A stretch of 64,000 bases of DNA from Prorocentrum cordatum (taxonomy: Eukaryota > Sar > Dinophyceae > Prorocentrales > Prorocentraceae). A model generated the notes under the pieces. It did not search any database. It was not told the origin of the DNA and was given only the letters and a program-made list of their open reading frames with translations. The stretch is taken from contig CAUYUJ010017841.1 in NCBI GenBank assembly GCA_963575745.1, positions 62,001 through 126,000 of the forward strand. Direction: 5' to 3'. How positions within the stretch are numbered: position 1 is the first letter of the stretch; each line of letters begins with the position of its first letter. The position numbers were made by a program, and so were the translations under genes. Below are positions 51,280 through 61,677 of the stretch, piece after piece.

Positions 51280-54200
51280 TGTTTTGCTGCCGCTGTTGCT
51301 GCTATCATGCGCGCATTTTTTCACATCTAACATTCTTGTCAGTTTGCGGTTTTGTTTCATGCAGAGAGTTCCCTGCATGCAGTTACCTCGACGTGTTGGT
51401 GCGAGACCGAATAGCGGGCATTCGCAACGTGCCCCTTTTTTCACAAGACGCGCTCGCGCGATGTTCAGGGCAGGTTTCTAGTAGCTGTCTGGTTGCTGCA
51501 GTGCTTCAGTATGATTCGCCAGGCGGCGCGCAGCGCTTGTTTTCGCTTGCAAGCTTCGCGTGTTTTGCATTGGTTCGCGGCACTTGCGCAGCGATGTCTC
51601 GCGGGGCGTGGTTCGGCTGGTTTTGCGCGACGGCGCGCCCGTTGATGCGGGCAGAACGCGCCTCTGCGCGACGTCGCCACCCGAAACGTTTACAATGTCG
51701 CCTGGGAAATTATTTCTTGGCACTCGGTGCCTCTCCCTCCTTCCTTTGCGTTGCGATGCGCCGATATGTTCGGATGCAGTTTAGTTCTGGTCGCCCAGCA
51801 TTCGCGCGCCCATTTGTCTGGCGTGTTGTCTCGGTGTACTTATCCTCGTGCTTGCGTGTTTGTTCGCGCCGTTTCCCTAATTGTTTGGCTTTGTATTGTT
51901 CGTTTGTTGATATTAGCGCACATCTCAAGTGGGGCGCTCCATTGGGCTGTGGAAGGCGCGCCTCCATGGTTTAAGTAATCGCATCGCGTTTGCGCGCGCG
52001 CATGCAACAAAGCATGGCATGCCAAAATTGTCGCAGCTAGTCCTGAGCACCGCGGGTGCACAACAGCCGGCGTAGTGAGTGTTCCATGGTTGCCCAGGGA
52101 TTCGTAACGCGAGTCATATACACGCCCATCGTTTTGAAAAGGCCGCAACATGTGACGCGTTCATCCTCGTTGTTTCGGTGTATATTGCTTCGTCTTCGTC
52201 GCCCCCCCCTCCTCCAGTCCTCCCCCTCTTGTTGCATTCCCACCTCTTCCATTTGATTTCCGACGCAAGGGTTGCATGTTTCTTGTGTGTGTCCCATGAG
52301 GCGCTGAATGGGTATGCCGAGGATTCGCCGCGTTGACTGCCGTGCTGCCTGGTGGCCGCCCTGCGGGTGCCCTCCCGCGTTTGGGGGGCGTGCCGAGGTT
52401 GCGTGCCTTGCCGCCCGTGCCGCCCCAAGGCCGCCCCGTGGCCGCCTCGCGGCTTCCCCCCTTTCCTGGGAATCTGCCGACGTTGCGCCATTTTGCCGCC
52501 CGCGCCGATCCGCAAGGGGCCCACGGTCGCTTTTTGGTTGCTCCGAGGCCGCCCCGCGCGGTGGCCCCAGTTGATTGCGCCGCTTAGCTCCCATTGCGCT
52601 GACCGCAGGATGAACTACAGCTACGGCGGCGATGGCAGCAGGGTTGCCTTCGAGTCTCGGCAGAACAACTGTTTCGCGTTCCCCAATGGGGTCGCTGGTT
52701 GAGGGCCGCCGATGGCCACGCCGGGGCGTCGCAACTTTGGGCCCCCATCGCTACAGGAAAACACGGTCGACGCAAGGACCCCGCGGGGTCCGTATTAAAT
52801 CGCCCCCGGGGGGGCCATGGCGGCCCAGGCGCGCGAGACATCCGTGCATGCTCGAAATTTACTAGGGACTTTCCGGGGTGCCAAGTAAGGGCCTTACTTG
52901 GGCCTCCGCCGGGGTACCAACTAAGGGCCTCACTTGGCCGCCTGGCGGCCCCCTGGGGACTTGGGTTTTGGCTCTGTGGAGTCCTGGGTCCAGGCGGCCC
53001 GCGGCGGCCAGAGCAGAAAGCCCAAAGTGGGGCGGCGCGAAGAGCCAACGGGGCGCGCTGTCGGCGCCTACTCCCTGGTCACAGCGGGCGGCCACGTGGC
53101 GGCTACAGGGTGGCGCGCGCGGCAACGTGGCGAATCGGCACGCCCCTCCAAACTTTTTGTGGGTACAAGTGGAAACCTTTCAGTTCAAGCACTGTTTGGG
53201 GCTTCGTGACAGAACGCGTTGCTTTTGGCTGCGCGAGGCAAGGGAACAGGGCAAGGGGGGGAGAGGCGAAGGGGAGGTGAGGGAGATGGAAGGAGGACGG
53301 GGAACGGGCGGCGGCGGCGGAGGACGCGCGGAGGGACGAGCAGGGAGAGGAGAACGAGGAAGAGGATTTGTTTGCGCAGGCGGCGAAATAAACATGTGGC
53401 CGCCCCGCGGCCCCACCTTGCCACCCTGCCTGGGCGCCGCGCGGACAGTAGTTTGCAGCGATTATTTGGCGCGCCTGGGCGCGCCCATCCACGAGGGGCC
53501 CCCAGGGGCCCAACGGTGAATAGGAATGGATAGCGCGCGCCGCGCACTGTTGCCAACTCGGCCGCTTTAGCTCCATGCTGGCCCGTGCCAGCGCAAGTTT
53601 TAGGAACAAGTATCAGCGCGCGGGCTTTGCGGGAGGTTGGATTTGGCAGCTGCGGCAGCTATGTGGTTGAGCGTGTTCACGCTTGCCTATTTTTGTCCTT
53701 CCCTTACCTTGAGGGGGGCAGGGTGCGTCCGCCGCGTTTGTCTTGCGCTCGGCTTCCTCCTGCAACCCGCGGTCCTCTCCACATGTATGGGGTGCTAGAT
53801 TCGTCGGCGGCGGGGCCTGCCAACCCGCCTTGTCGAAATTAGCGACGCAATGGGCCAACCAAATGTTGGGCAGATGGCGCCGCAGCCGCTGCGCCCCCCC
53901 CCCCCCCCCCCCCCCCCCCACCCATGGGCAAACAATCTTGCCGCCTTCGCGTTGCAAGCCGACGCGCGCCTGCCCCGCCACAACATGAACGCGCGGCGCT
54001 TGCTGAATCCGCAGCACCACATGCTCGCTGCGAGCGCCGACGCAGCGATGCGTGGCGCGTCCCCCATATTGACATCGGGGGTGGGCGGCCGTTTTTTCCG
54101 TTGATTTCTCGGTGCGCCACGGCAGCATATTAGCAACGCCAACGGGGGACCTTGGCGCATTCACCCTTGGCGTTGTTTCTTAACGCGTGAGATCGTCGGC

Positions 54201-54440
54201 CTTGCACGCCTTGCGTGCTTGTGCCATCTTCGGCATCGATGTCGGCGTTGCTTGTCGGCTGGCGCGCACATCCAAGATGGCGCCGGCCCCGTGGAATGTC
54301 TGTGGTGCCGCGTCCGCGCTTGTTTTGAAGAACTGGGCGCGCGTGAGCGCTGTTGTTGCGCGCAACGCAGAGCGAGTCACGATCGCTCGTGCGAGACGCT
54401 GGTCCATGCATGTGGATTTTGGCCCGTCTTGGAAATGTTT
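51280..54440. other. 3.2-kb spacer without a supported gene
   Basis: Mixed GC-rich sequence rich in GCGCGC words. It holds the near-perfect palindrome at 52881-52901, a G/A-rich tract (53250-53370), and a 26-C run (53894-53919). ORFs of 100-200 codons exist in several overlapping frames but none has structure-like composition. None of the hairpins of the 37-62 kb family was found here, so this may be a separate insertion. Confidence 0.45.
52881..52901. repeat. Perfect 10-bp palindrome, 1-nt centre
   Basis: CCAAGTAAGG and CCTTACTTGG flank a single G. A diverged half copy (CCAACTAAGGGCCTCACTTGG) follows at 52917-52937. Confidence 0.75.
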
Positions 54441-55510
54441 GTGAACTTGCGGATGCGGTGGGTTCCATCGTGGTCAGGGGGCGCTCCACCTTCTGGCAAC
54501 CCCTCTGGGGGAGACGGTGGAGGTGGACCCCCGGGCGCGGGGTCGACGATGGCAAGTGGCGAACGGGGCAACCCGCCCTACTTTGGGCGGGGCCCCTGGA
54601 ACGTCCTTGACTATCTTTGGCTCCAGGGAGGATATGCTCCGAACCCCAGGCCGCCGACGAATGACTGGGAATCTAAGGTGAATGAGATACTTCGGCTTCA
54701 TGTTGGTATTACAGACCCCCAGTTGAAAAACTGGGCACTAAAGTTGTCGTTCCTTCAGAAGTGTCAGGCCATGGCACAGATTGCCCGGCAGAACGGACAC
54801 TCATGGATTCCATTTGTTGGTGGGGGCGTTGCGGCCATGATGGCCACGGGCAAACCCGTTGCGGACTTGTTCCACCCTTTGTGCTTGATGGATCATGGGA
54901 TATATAAGTTTTGGTTCTATTTCGCCCACATTGTCTCTGATTCCACGATCTCGTTTCGGGATGCGTCCAAGAAAACCAAGCCCAGCCTTCTTCCTGAATA
55001 CCATTTGCGGGAGCACGTGCACGGCATTTCACAGAAGATCATGAGTGGATGCATGGCCCCGGACCTTCGGGAAGAGGCTAAGAGACTTAAATGGGACGAG
55101 CATGAGTAGTACCAGAAAGGGATCCACGCGCCAATGCGTTTCATCTTCTGGAACTTCAGCGATATTGTTGATGGAACCGGCGAACTGAATGGAGTCGGCA
55201 CAGGAATAAAGCGGCAAGAAAATCCAACTGCGCTCGCTGGAAGCCTCCGAATATTAGTAGAGGCGGCGGAGCAGCTGGTGGATGACGCGATCGCCCGCGC
55301 AAAGGACGGAGCGATAGAGATAATGTACGTTGGTGGGGGCCACAAATGCTGGCGGTCGGATGGGTCCGGCGTTGGCCAGATGTGGGATGATGTTGCCACT
55401 CTCGTCAGGGCTCGAATGAACCGTCAGAGTGAAAGCTTCAAAGCCATGGGGATTTTTCCGCGAATAATGATTCTAGGCGGTGCGAGCCCTTGCCGCGAAC
55501 TGCGGCACCG
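54440..55510 (+). pseudogene. Unknown helical protein, interrupted by TAG
   Basis: One frame from about 54440 to 55510 broken only by TAG at 55107-55109. Landmarks: a Gly/Pro-rich start, WNVLDYLWLQGGYAPNPRPP, VNEILRLHVGITDPQLKNWA, LKLSFLQKCQAMAQIARQNG, MDHGIYKFWFYFAHIVSDST, LREHVHGISQKIMSGCM; after the stop MRFIFWNFSDIVDGTGELNG and IEIMYVGGGHKCWRSDGSGV. At about 55505 (a G6 run) the frame shifts. Helical content and position after a Gly-rich hinge are Gag-like, but I cannot identify it. Confidence 0.45.
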
Positions 55511-56317
55511 CCCGGGGGGCTTCACCACTTTTCTTCCGAGCATGGCGATTGCAAAATGGAGAAGGACGGACGAATGGTGGATGCGAACGCGGGCCAGTTG
55601 TGCGCTGAGCACATGTTTAAGGCCGCTAAACTCGCCGCATTGTTCTTTTGCCAACCCTCCGGCGGCCCATCCGTTCAGGGGGGTGGCATAACAAAGACGA
55701 AAAGAGCCGATGGGTATACATCGCAAGAGGCTACCATAGATGAGCTAGTCATGCACTGGCAAGACTGGAGCCCCACTGAAGGCAATGTGCCCAAGTCCGC
55801 GCTCAATACCCGCCCGTTCAAAGTAGCCTTGGACCCCATGATGTTCCCAGTCGCCCAAGACGGATCTGTGGGCGGGGCGATCCATTCTTATTATTCTGGT
55901 GCATTCATTGACTTCTTGAAGCGAGGGAATGCATGCGCATTTTTCCCGTGGGGAGACGATCCTTATTCTTTGCCGCGTGGTCGTCTCTTTTGCCCCGGAA
56001 TGCCCCCGAGGGGGGGGCGCCTTCGATTGCCAACTGAAGGTGTGCAGAATGATGAACACATGCGCACGGCAGTTGGTGAATTGAAGAAGGCAGCACCTGC
56101 TACGGCACCGGGCGGCCTAGCCGCTTCGGGTGATGGTGCTGCACCGAGCGGCCTAGCCGTCTCGGGTAGTGGTACTGCCCCGAGCGGCCCAGCCGCCTCG
56201 GATGACGTCGCTGCACCGAGCCGCCCAGCAGCCTCGGGTTACGTTGCTGTCACGCGGGCGGCCCAGCCGCCCCGCGGACCTGTTCTGGCCCCTGCGCAGG
56301 GTGTGCAGGATGTTTAG
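55510..56317 (+). pseudogene. Continuation after frameshift, ending in a 36-bp repeat array
   Basis: Reads CKMEKDGRMVDANAGQLCAE, then MFKAAKLAALFFCQPSGGPS, PFKVALDPMMFPVAQDGSVG, GAIHSYYSGAFIDFLKRGNA and RTAVGELKKAAPATAPGG, then the tandem array and TAG at 56315-56317. The same frame continues beyond the stop, so the protein was probably once continuous with the next segment. Confidence 0.45.
56108..56276. repeat. Tandem array of five palindromes, period ~36 bp
   Basis: Hairpins at 56108-56129, 56144-56165, 56180-56201, 56216-56237 and 56253-56276, each core GGC-(CTA or CCA)-GCC (GCMGC variants in the fourth). Outer arms change from CCGG/TCGG through CCGAG/CTCGG to CGCGGG/CCCGCG while staying complementary. 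The array encodes repeats of the type APSGLAVSGSGT. Confidence 0.85.
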
Positions 56318-57340
56318 ACACCTGGTGAAGCAGCGGAGGACGCTCTCCGCATCAAATGCCCTGTTGGTAAGGCAACCACGCCCAGCCAAAAGTATAAGCT
56401 TCCAAGGCGCTTGGGAGTAGGCGGCGATCCTGATCGCACTGAAGATTGGGAACCGGATTGGCCCTTCCATCTGACATACCAGAAACTTAAGAAGTTGCCC
56501 GACAGAAGCGCGCCTGGCGAGGAACTAGTCCTTCACGATTTCCTCCGACCATTCACTGTGGCGGCCGGTGAGTTCTATAGACGCATGATGCGTACGAATG
56601 AATACCCGGGGGAAGAAGGCCGCGTTGCACGCGTGGCGCAAGGGGAGAGCCCGGCCCGCAGCAAGCAATTCAGTATGATTCAAAGATCTGCTAATGGAGA
56701 GGCGTGGTTGGGCTTTCAGATGCTGCAGAAGTCCACGCAGACCCCAGTTTTGGAACCTAGTTATGTGGTTCCTAATGGGGCACGTTTCTTTGTGATTAAG
56801 GCCGACCGATCGTGCGCGGACCCAACGGCTACTGTTGCTGATCGCCTGAATTGGGCGAAGTTGTCAATGAAGGCCCACAGAGCGGGCCTTAATCATTGCG
56901 TTCAACTTACTTTGCCTGTCTATGTAACAGACGAAAAGCTTGCGGAGGCCCAAGACCAGTCCACAAGCTGGACCAGACGGTCCCATGGGACGTCTGTGAC
57001 AGCCCTTCATTCGATTTTGGAGGGCCATCAGCTGCTTACATCCGACCCCCGATACGGAGGGAGTATCAAGTCGAACAAGATTGGTGTGCACCATACACCA
57101 ACAATCCCCGAACTCATCTGACAGATTCCGTCGCAGAGGAGACCTTTGGAGACGGCATCTGGGCAATTGCGGAGATTGTTTTCTTCTCAGAGCCCGCAAT
57201 CATCAGGGGAAAACCAGATCAGTTCGTTAGCGAACCATCGGAGATGGTTTTTGTATGAGCTTCGCCTCTACCATTGGACTCCTGCGGCGCTTCATGTCAC
57301 GCTGGCTTATGCCTTCCTGCAACAGGTCGCCAGACAGAAT
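56318..57340 (+). pseudogene. Possible ART-fold (HGT...FGDG) domain protein, frameshifted
   Basis: After the TAG the frame reads RTEDWEPDWPFHLTYQKLKK, FLRPFTVAAGEFYRRMMRTN, FVIKADRSCADPTATVADRL, then HGTSVTALHSILEGHQLLTS and GVHHTP. A shift near 57.1 kb gives FGDGIWAIAEIVFFSEPAII, and another in a T5 run (57246-57250) gives LYELRLYHWTPAALHVT. An HGT start, an ILEGHQLL helix, a GV-H-P turn and a later strand pair is the layout of ADP-ribosyltransferase/Tpt1-fold domains, so I suggest an ART-like fold. Catalytic residues cannot be confirmed. Confidence 0.35.
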
Positions 57341-57342
57341 GA

Positions 57343-58739
57343 ATGGCCCCTGGAGCAAGGGGGGCTGCCACGGACCAAGTCCGGGAGGCACAGAGGCAGA
57401 GGGTCCCAAATTTGGAGCCCATTGCTTGGCAGACGGATCGAAGCCCTTATTTTGAGAGCAATAACTTCGATGATATTTGGCCATGGTTCCAGAAGAAGGG
57501 AGTCAGGCTCACTGGAATCAACCCGTTGCACAAAGACGAGGCCCCGGATGAATCCAAGGCGCTTGTCCAGGACAACAAGGGCGAGGAAGACGAAGCCAAG
57601 TCGTCGACGGGTGCACGGCAGCAGGTGCTAGCGGCAAAGCCGCCCGGCGCATCTTTTTCGCTTGGCACCGAAGACTTCCCGCAATTGGGGCAGCCCACAT
57701 CTCATGTTGGGAGGGCGCCTAAGCCTCCGCCTGGCGAAGCCGCGGCGGAGGCGCGGCCTCCACTTCCCAAAGCCGACGCACTTGCGAAAATGCCTACGCC
57801 CCCCCCCCCCCCCTTCCGAGGGAGGGGGCGCCACCTGTTGAATCGGCCGGCGAGGTGCCGCGTAAACCTCCGCCACCCAAACCTGGCTTATATGCGATGG
57901 CTCCGCCACCGGCCGCGAAGCCGAACGCCATGCCGATGAGGGGCTCGTCTTCACCAGAGCAGAGGGAACTCGTGCCGAAGAAGCCTCCGCCTCCGCCACA
58001 TCAGAGTCCTGAGACACGTGCGCCGGAGCCTCCTCCAGCCAAGATGGCGCGTCACGATACTGGAGCTGACGATCTATCTGCGTTCAAAGTCGGGCAGCCA
58101 CCGGCCAAGCCGGGGCGTTCGGAGACAGTGGAGGGCCCGCCTAAGCCTTGGGCACCGAGTCTTCGCGATCCCGACCCTCTTATCAGGCTTAAAAGGTGGA
58201 CTGTTGATCGTTCGTCGCAAGCTGATCAAAGTCTGCAGAAAACTGAGGCCACGCCCAAGGCAGCGCCACAGTGGGTCCGAGATCTGGGATCTCCCCAGCC
58301 CGCCCAAGGCGGCGCTGGGATGGGCCAGACTGCATGGGCGGAGAGCTCAGTCGCAAAGGCAGCGGCCGTTGAGACAGAAGCCAAGACTGCCGAGGATGTG
58401 AGCTCTGAGCGCCACGGAGGCAATGAGAGGCCAGAGATTCCTGCGGCATCGATTCCGGAGGAGACGGATGGAGCTTCTTCGTCAGAGGAGCCACCTCAGC
58501 CGCGGGGGGGCGGCGCTGCAACCCGCATTCTCATAATTCTCAGAGAAATCTACAAGTCGCACTTCACAGGCAAGCAGGCGCGCAGAGCACTGAGGAACGA
58601 GAGAGATTTCTTTTACCAGCGGCGTTGTAATGTTGCTGACCGCCCTGATGATTTGTCATACATTGCAGATTTTACTGGCGCAGCAAAGAGGGTCTACGAG
58701 AAGGCTAAAAGGAGGAAGATCCACGAGCCGGGAAAGTAG
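57343..58739 (+). pseudogene. Pro/Lys-rich linker with a C-terminal basic helix region
   Basis: Frame 57343 gives SPYFESNNFDDIWPWFQKKG and SFSLGTEDFPQLGQPTSHVG, then a Pro-rich part; a shift at a C run (57800-57812) leads to the frame ending at 58739. That part is Pro/Ala/Lys-rich, then RILIILREIYKSHFTGKQAR and DFTGAAKRVYEKAKRRKIHE, and TAG at 58737-58739. Hairpins at 57724-57751 (arms CCTCCGCCTGGC and GCCGCGGCGGAGG) and about 58091-58103. The Lys/Pro content suits a polyprotein linker or nuclear tail. Confidence 0.4.
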
Positions 58740-58747
58740 TCGGAAGC

Positions 58748-60360
58748 ATGGGCGAAGTTTGCAAACGCTATTGTTACACACATTCGTTCAATCTTCCTGT
58801 GATCGCTGCCAAGAGCGAACGTTCAAAGCCTCGCTCTGAGGGCGAATCCGTTGCGAGTGGAAGCGAGCTTCCTCCTCCCCCTGCTCCACCGCCCGGCCCA
58901 GCCGCGACGGCGAGCCTACCTGCGCCCCCGCCTGGCCCAGCCAGAGCGGAGGCCGAACCGGCGAAGGAGGACAAAATGATGGTAGACTCGGGCGCTGATG
59001 ATACATCACGCGCTGCGCCCAAAGAGGTGGCCGAGTCTTCTCCTACCAGACCGGAATCCCCCGACGGGGAGGGCGCGCCCGCCGCTAAGGCGCCGCCGCA
59101 AGTTGCCGCTCCAAGCGGACATCGCGCGGCGGAGCCCCCCTCCGTGGATAGAACCCCGGGTGTCCCAGACGCGCCGGGTTCCCTTGAGGCCAATCCAGAT
59201 CTTACCCAATTTAATGGCTTCCCGTATGAAGCAGACCCTGAGTTCATCCCCACTCAGGAAGAGCATTACCGATCTGGCCCAGCCTCTGCCAATTTCTTCA
59301 GCAGGGAGAGGCTGCCACCTGCCCCTGATAAGCGGCAGCGGGAACCGACGGATGATCCGCCCCAAGAGGATGGCCAGGATATTAATGTCGGGCACGCCGA
59401 CAAATTCAAAAGCAAAGAGCTTTTCATTTCGCCGGATGAACGCATGCGAGTTATTCGGCGCACGCCCCCTGATATAAGGCAGAGGGTAAGAGAGGCCCAC
59501 ATGACTGGGCCTGTCCCCCCGCGGGCGGAGGCCCTGCGCAATGAGTCGAACAGCGCGCTCAGATATATTGCAGAATTTGTTGGAAATCCCATATTTGTGT
59601 TATCGAGCGAACTTTGCATAGAAGATGGCACTTTCGATTTGGCGCGTGAATTTCTCCGTGCCGAGTTTTACTCCGACGATATTCCTGGCGGATTTAATTA
59701 TCAGTCCTTTAAGTTTCTGAAATCATTGGCTGTTGGGGTCGATGATAGCAATAATCCGGCTGCCCCAGGCAGTTCGGATTTTCGGAGACCCCAAAGCTAC
59801 CGAGTAGAAGAGTTCGCTAAGCACGCTGGTGACTGTGCGATGTATCTGGCGAGGCATTGTTCTGATTACGTGAGGTCCTCGGGAGGCTGGGTCTACTTTG
59901 GAGACCTGGTTGAGAAGATGACCGCGGACGGATTTGAATATCAGACATATGCACTTGCTGCACACGGCATAGCCGCGCTGCAGCAGGGAACTGCGGAGGT
60001 CCTCGGTGTGCTTCCTGAGGACAGTGCTAGCATCAGCAACACGACCGTTTGCGGAATGTGGTGCAACTACACAGAATGGCCCTCTCAGAAGGCGGAGAGG
60101 GCTACCTCTCCCATTCCTGTTTTCTATCGAGCGTGCCAGGGACATTTTATTTTTGTTGCTCCAATTGAGAGAATGTACGTGCCCTATGACCCTGGCCTAG
60201 CCAGCCGTCATGGGCCCCTCCTCCATATCACCGATATGGGGACACTGTTGGAATCCATGGTCGGAACAGTGCAATTCCCAGAAAGAGACTCGGCTCTCTG
60301 GTGTCTCGCGAGGTGCCGAGGTTCACTGATATTGACAAAGCCGTCACCCTGGTCAAATGA
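58748..60360 (+). pseudogene. Possible Tpt1/KptA-like RNA 2'-phosphotransferase domain
   Basis: The frame is 582 codons long. The first ~190 are Pro/Ala-rich and disordered (hairpins at 58889-58910 and 58928-58949). A structured part follows: ALRYIAEFVGNPIFVLSSEL, then CAMYLARHCSDYVRSSGGWV and YFGDLVEKMTADGFEYQT, then IPVFYRACQGHFIFVAPIER and PLLHITDMGTLLESMVGTVQ. Tpt1/KptA proteins have an N-lobe with an LLRH box followed by a GWV/v-DLL winged helix, then R-A-x-Q-G-H-S, then H-G-T with a helix. The order and spacing agree (LARH, GGWVYFGDLVEKM, RACQGHF, LLHITDMGTLLESM), but HGT is HIT and QGHS is QGHF. Tpt1 removes 2'-phosphates left by tRNA splicing. The frame shifts near 60.3 kb. Confidence 0.35.
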
Positions 60361-60390
60361 AGCGACTGGTACGATCAAGGGGAGAAGAGA

Positions 60391-60881
60391 ATGTCCTGGT
60401 CCATTGTTTTCAATCAAGAGTGGACATCGTACGATGCAAATTTTGATGACGACTCCATGCTTGGTTGGATTCATATTGACAAGACTTTGTCATTAATCCA
60501 AGATCATGCGCCTACATTGCCTCCCCGGCAGCAGCATGTGCACGGACTGTTCCCTGGGAGGATGGCGGTCGGTTCCTTTGCGCTAACTGGCACTGGGTGC
60601 GAACTGGCTTTGGACATTGCCCCTTCTGCCACAACCCGATCAAGTACACATGCAAGGTCGCCCGCAACTATTTGCTTCAGACGTACCGACATCAGGTCAT
60701 TGAGCATTCGCTCTCAAGAAATAGCGTTTTGTTGCATGTTGTTAATTCCGGTCGGCCCCCCGACGAGCGTGATCAATATGTCGGAGCGCGAGTGAACAGA
60801 CAACGGAGAGCTTCGGCAGATGTAATTCATATTCAACATCAGCAACAATCTTCATCAGGAGCGCAAGTGGACAACGAATAA
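60391..60881 (+). pseudogene. Trp/Cys-rich fragment after the Tpt1-like region
   Basis: Frame 60391 gives MSWSIVFNQEWTSYDANFDD then IHIDKTLSLIQDHAPTLPPR; the third frame gives RFLCANWHWVRTGFGHCPFC, HNPIKYTCKVARNYLLQTYR and ends at 60879. The C...CPFC pair could be part of a zinc ribbon. Family unknown. Confidence 0.3.
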
Positions 60882-60894
60882 TCAGTATAGGCGC

Positions 60895-61644
60895 TTGGCT
60901 GCTTCAGGTCAAACCTTTGGAAACAGCCGCGCAGCCAGCGTTCCTGCCTGGATCCCTGACCGCGCCGCGGCCCAGCCGCCGGCGCGTCATGGTCCTTTCT
61001 TTCAGTACCTCGAGCCTCTGAATGGGCGACTGATTAAATGGCTAGCACACTTGGCTCAAAGAGAGCAGACTCAAGCCCCAACGATTGCAGAGTGGTGGCC
61101 TTTATTTGGGGCAACGGAAATTGACCAGCATGCGCGCCCCATGTCTTGTCCTGCTCTGGCTGCTTTTGAATGGCCAGATGATCCTAACACGCGCTTTGAA
61201 ACAAATGAAGGCTGGTTCGCATGGAAGCTTAACGTGGCCAGGTCGAACATCTTCGTGCCGACGCTTCGGACATTGCGTGCCGCAAGAGATGAGACAGCAC
61301 CCTGGCTGCCCGTTGACCAGGGCGACGCCATGGACGTCACGGGGCCCAGCCTACGTGGACGTCCACCGGATGCTCGGGCAAATAGTTTTGTCGCACGCCC
61401 TCGTCGTGCTTCCCAGCCCGCGAGCAGGCGCATTCAAATGTGTTCCGAGCATCCTCTCGTTTCAGTGTGCACTCATACCAAACCTGCCGCCGGTCCAACT
61501 GCGACGGCAGGTGAGGAGACCCCGCGCATGGCACTTGATTTCACCGCAGTCTGCGGGTCCCAGACCGAGCAGATAATTAGCGGGGGAATCAATCTTGACC
61601 AGCCCAATGGGTATGTTTACTCCCATCGCGACGACAAGTCGTAG
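60895..61644 (+). pseudogene. Unknown Trp-rich ORF
   Basis: Frame from 60895 reads PFFQYLEPLNGRLIKWLAHL, then TIAEWWPLFGATEIDQHARP, WFAWKLNVARSNIFVPTLRT and ends at TAG 61642-61644, after which the same frame continues to TAA 61675-61677 and then the next ORF. Hairpin at 60961-60986 (arms CGCGCCGCGGC and GCCGCCGGCGCG, loop CCA). Confidence 0.35.
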
Positions 61645-61677
61645 AACATCACATCGACCGAGGACGGAGCCAAATAA

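Noticed and set aside
51336-51974. 212-codon plus-strand ORF in the 51-54 kb spacer
   Set aside because: Composition follows local GCG/CGC words, Cys/Arg/Phe content is irregular, several overlapping frames are equally open, and no conserved-looking segment is present.
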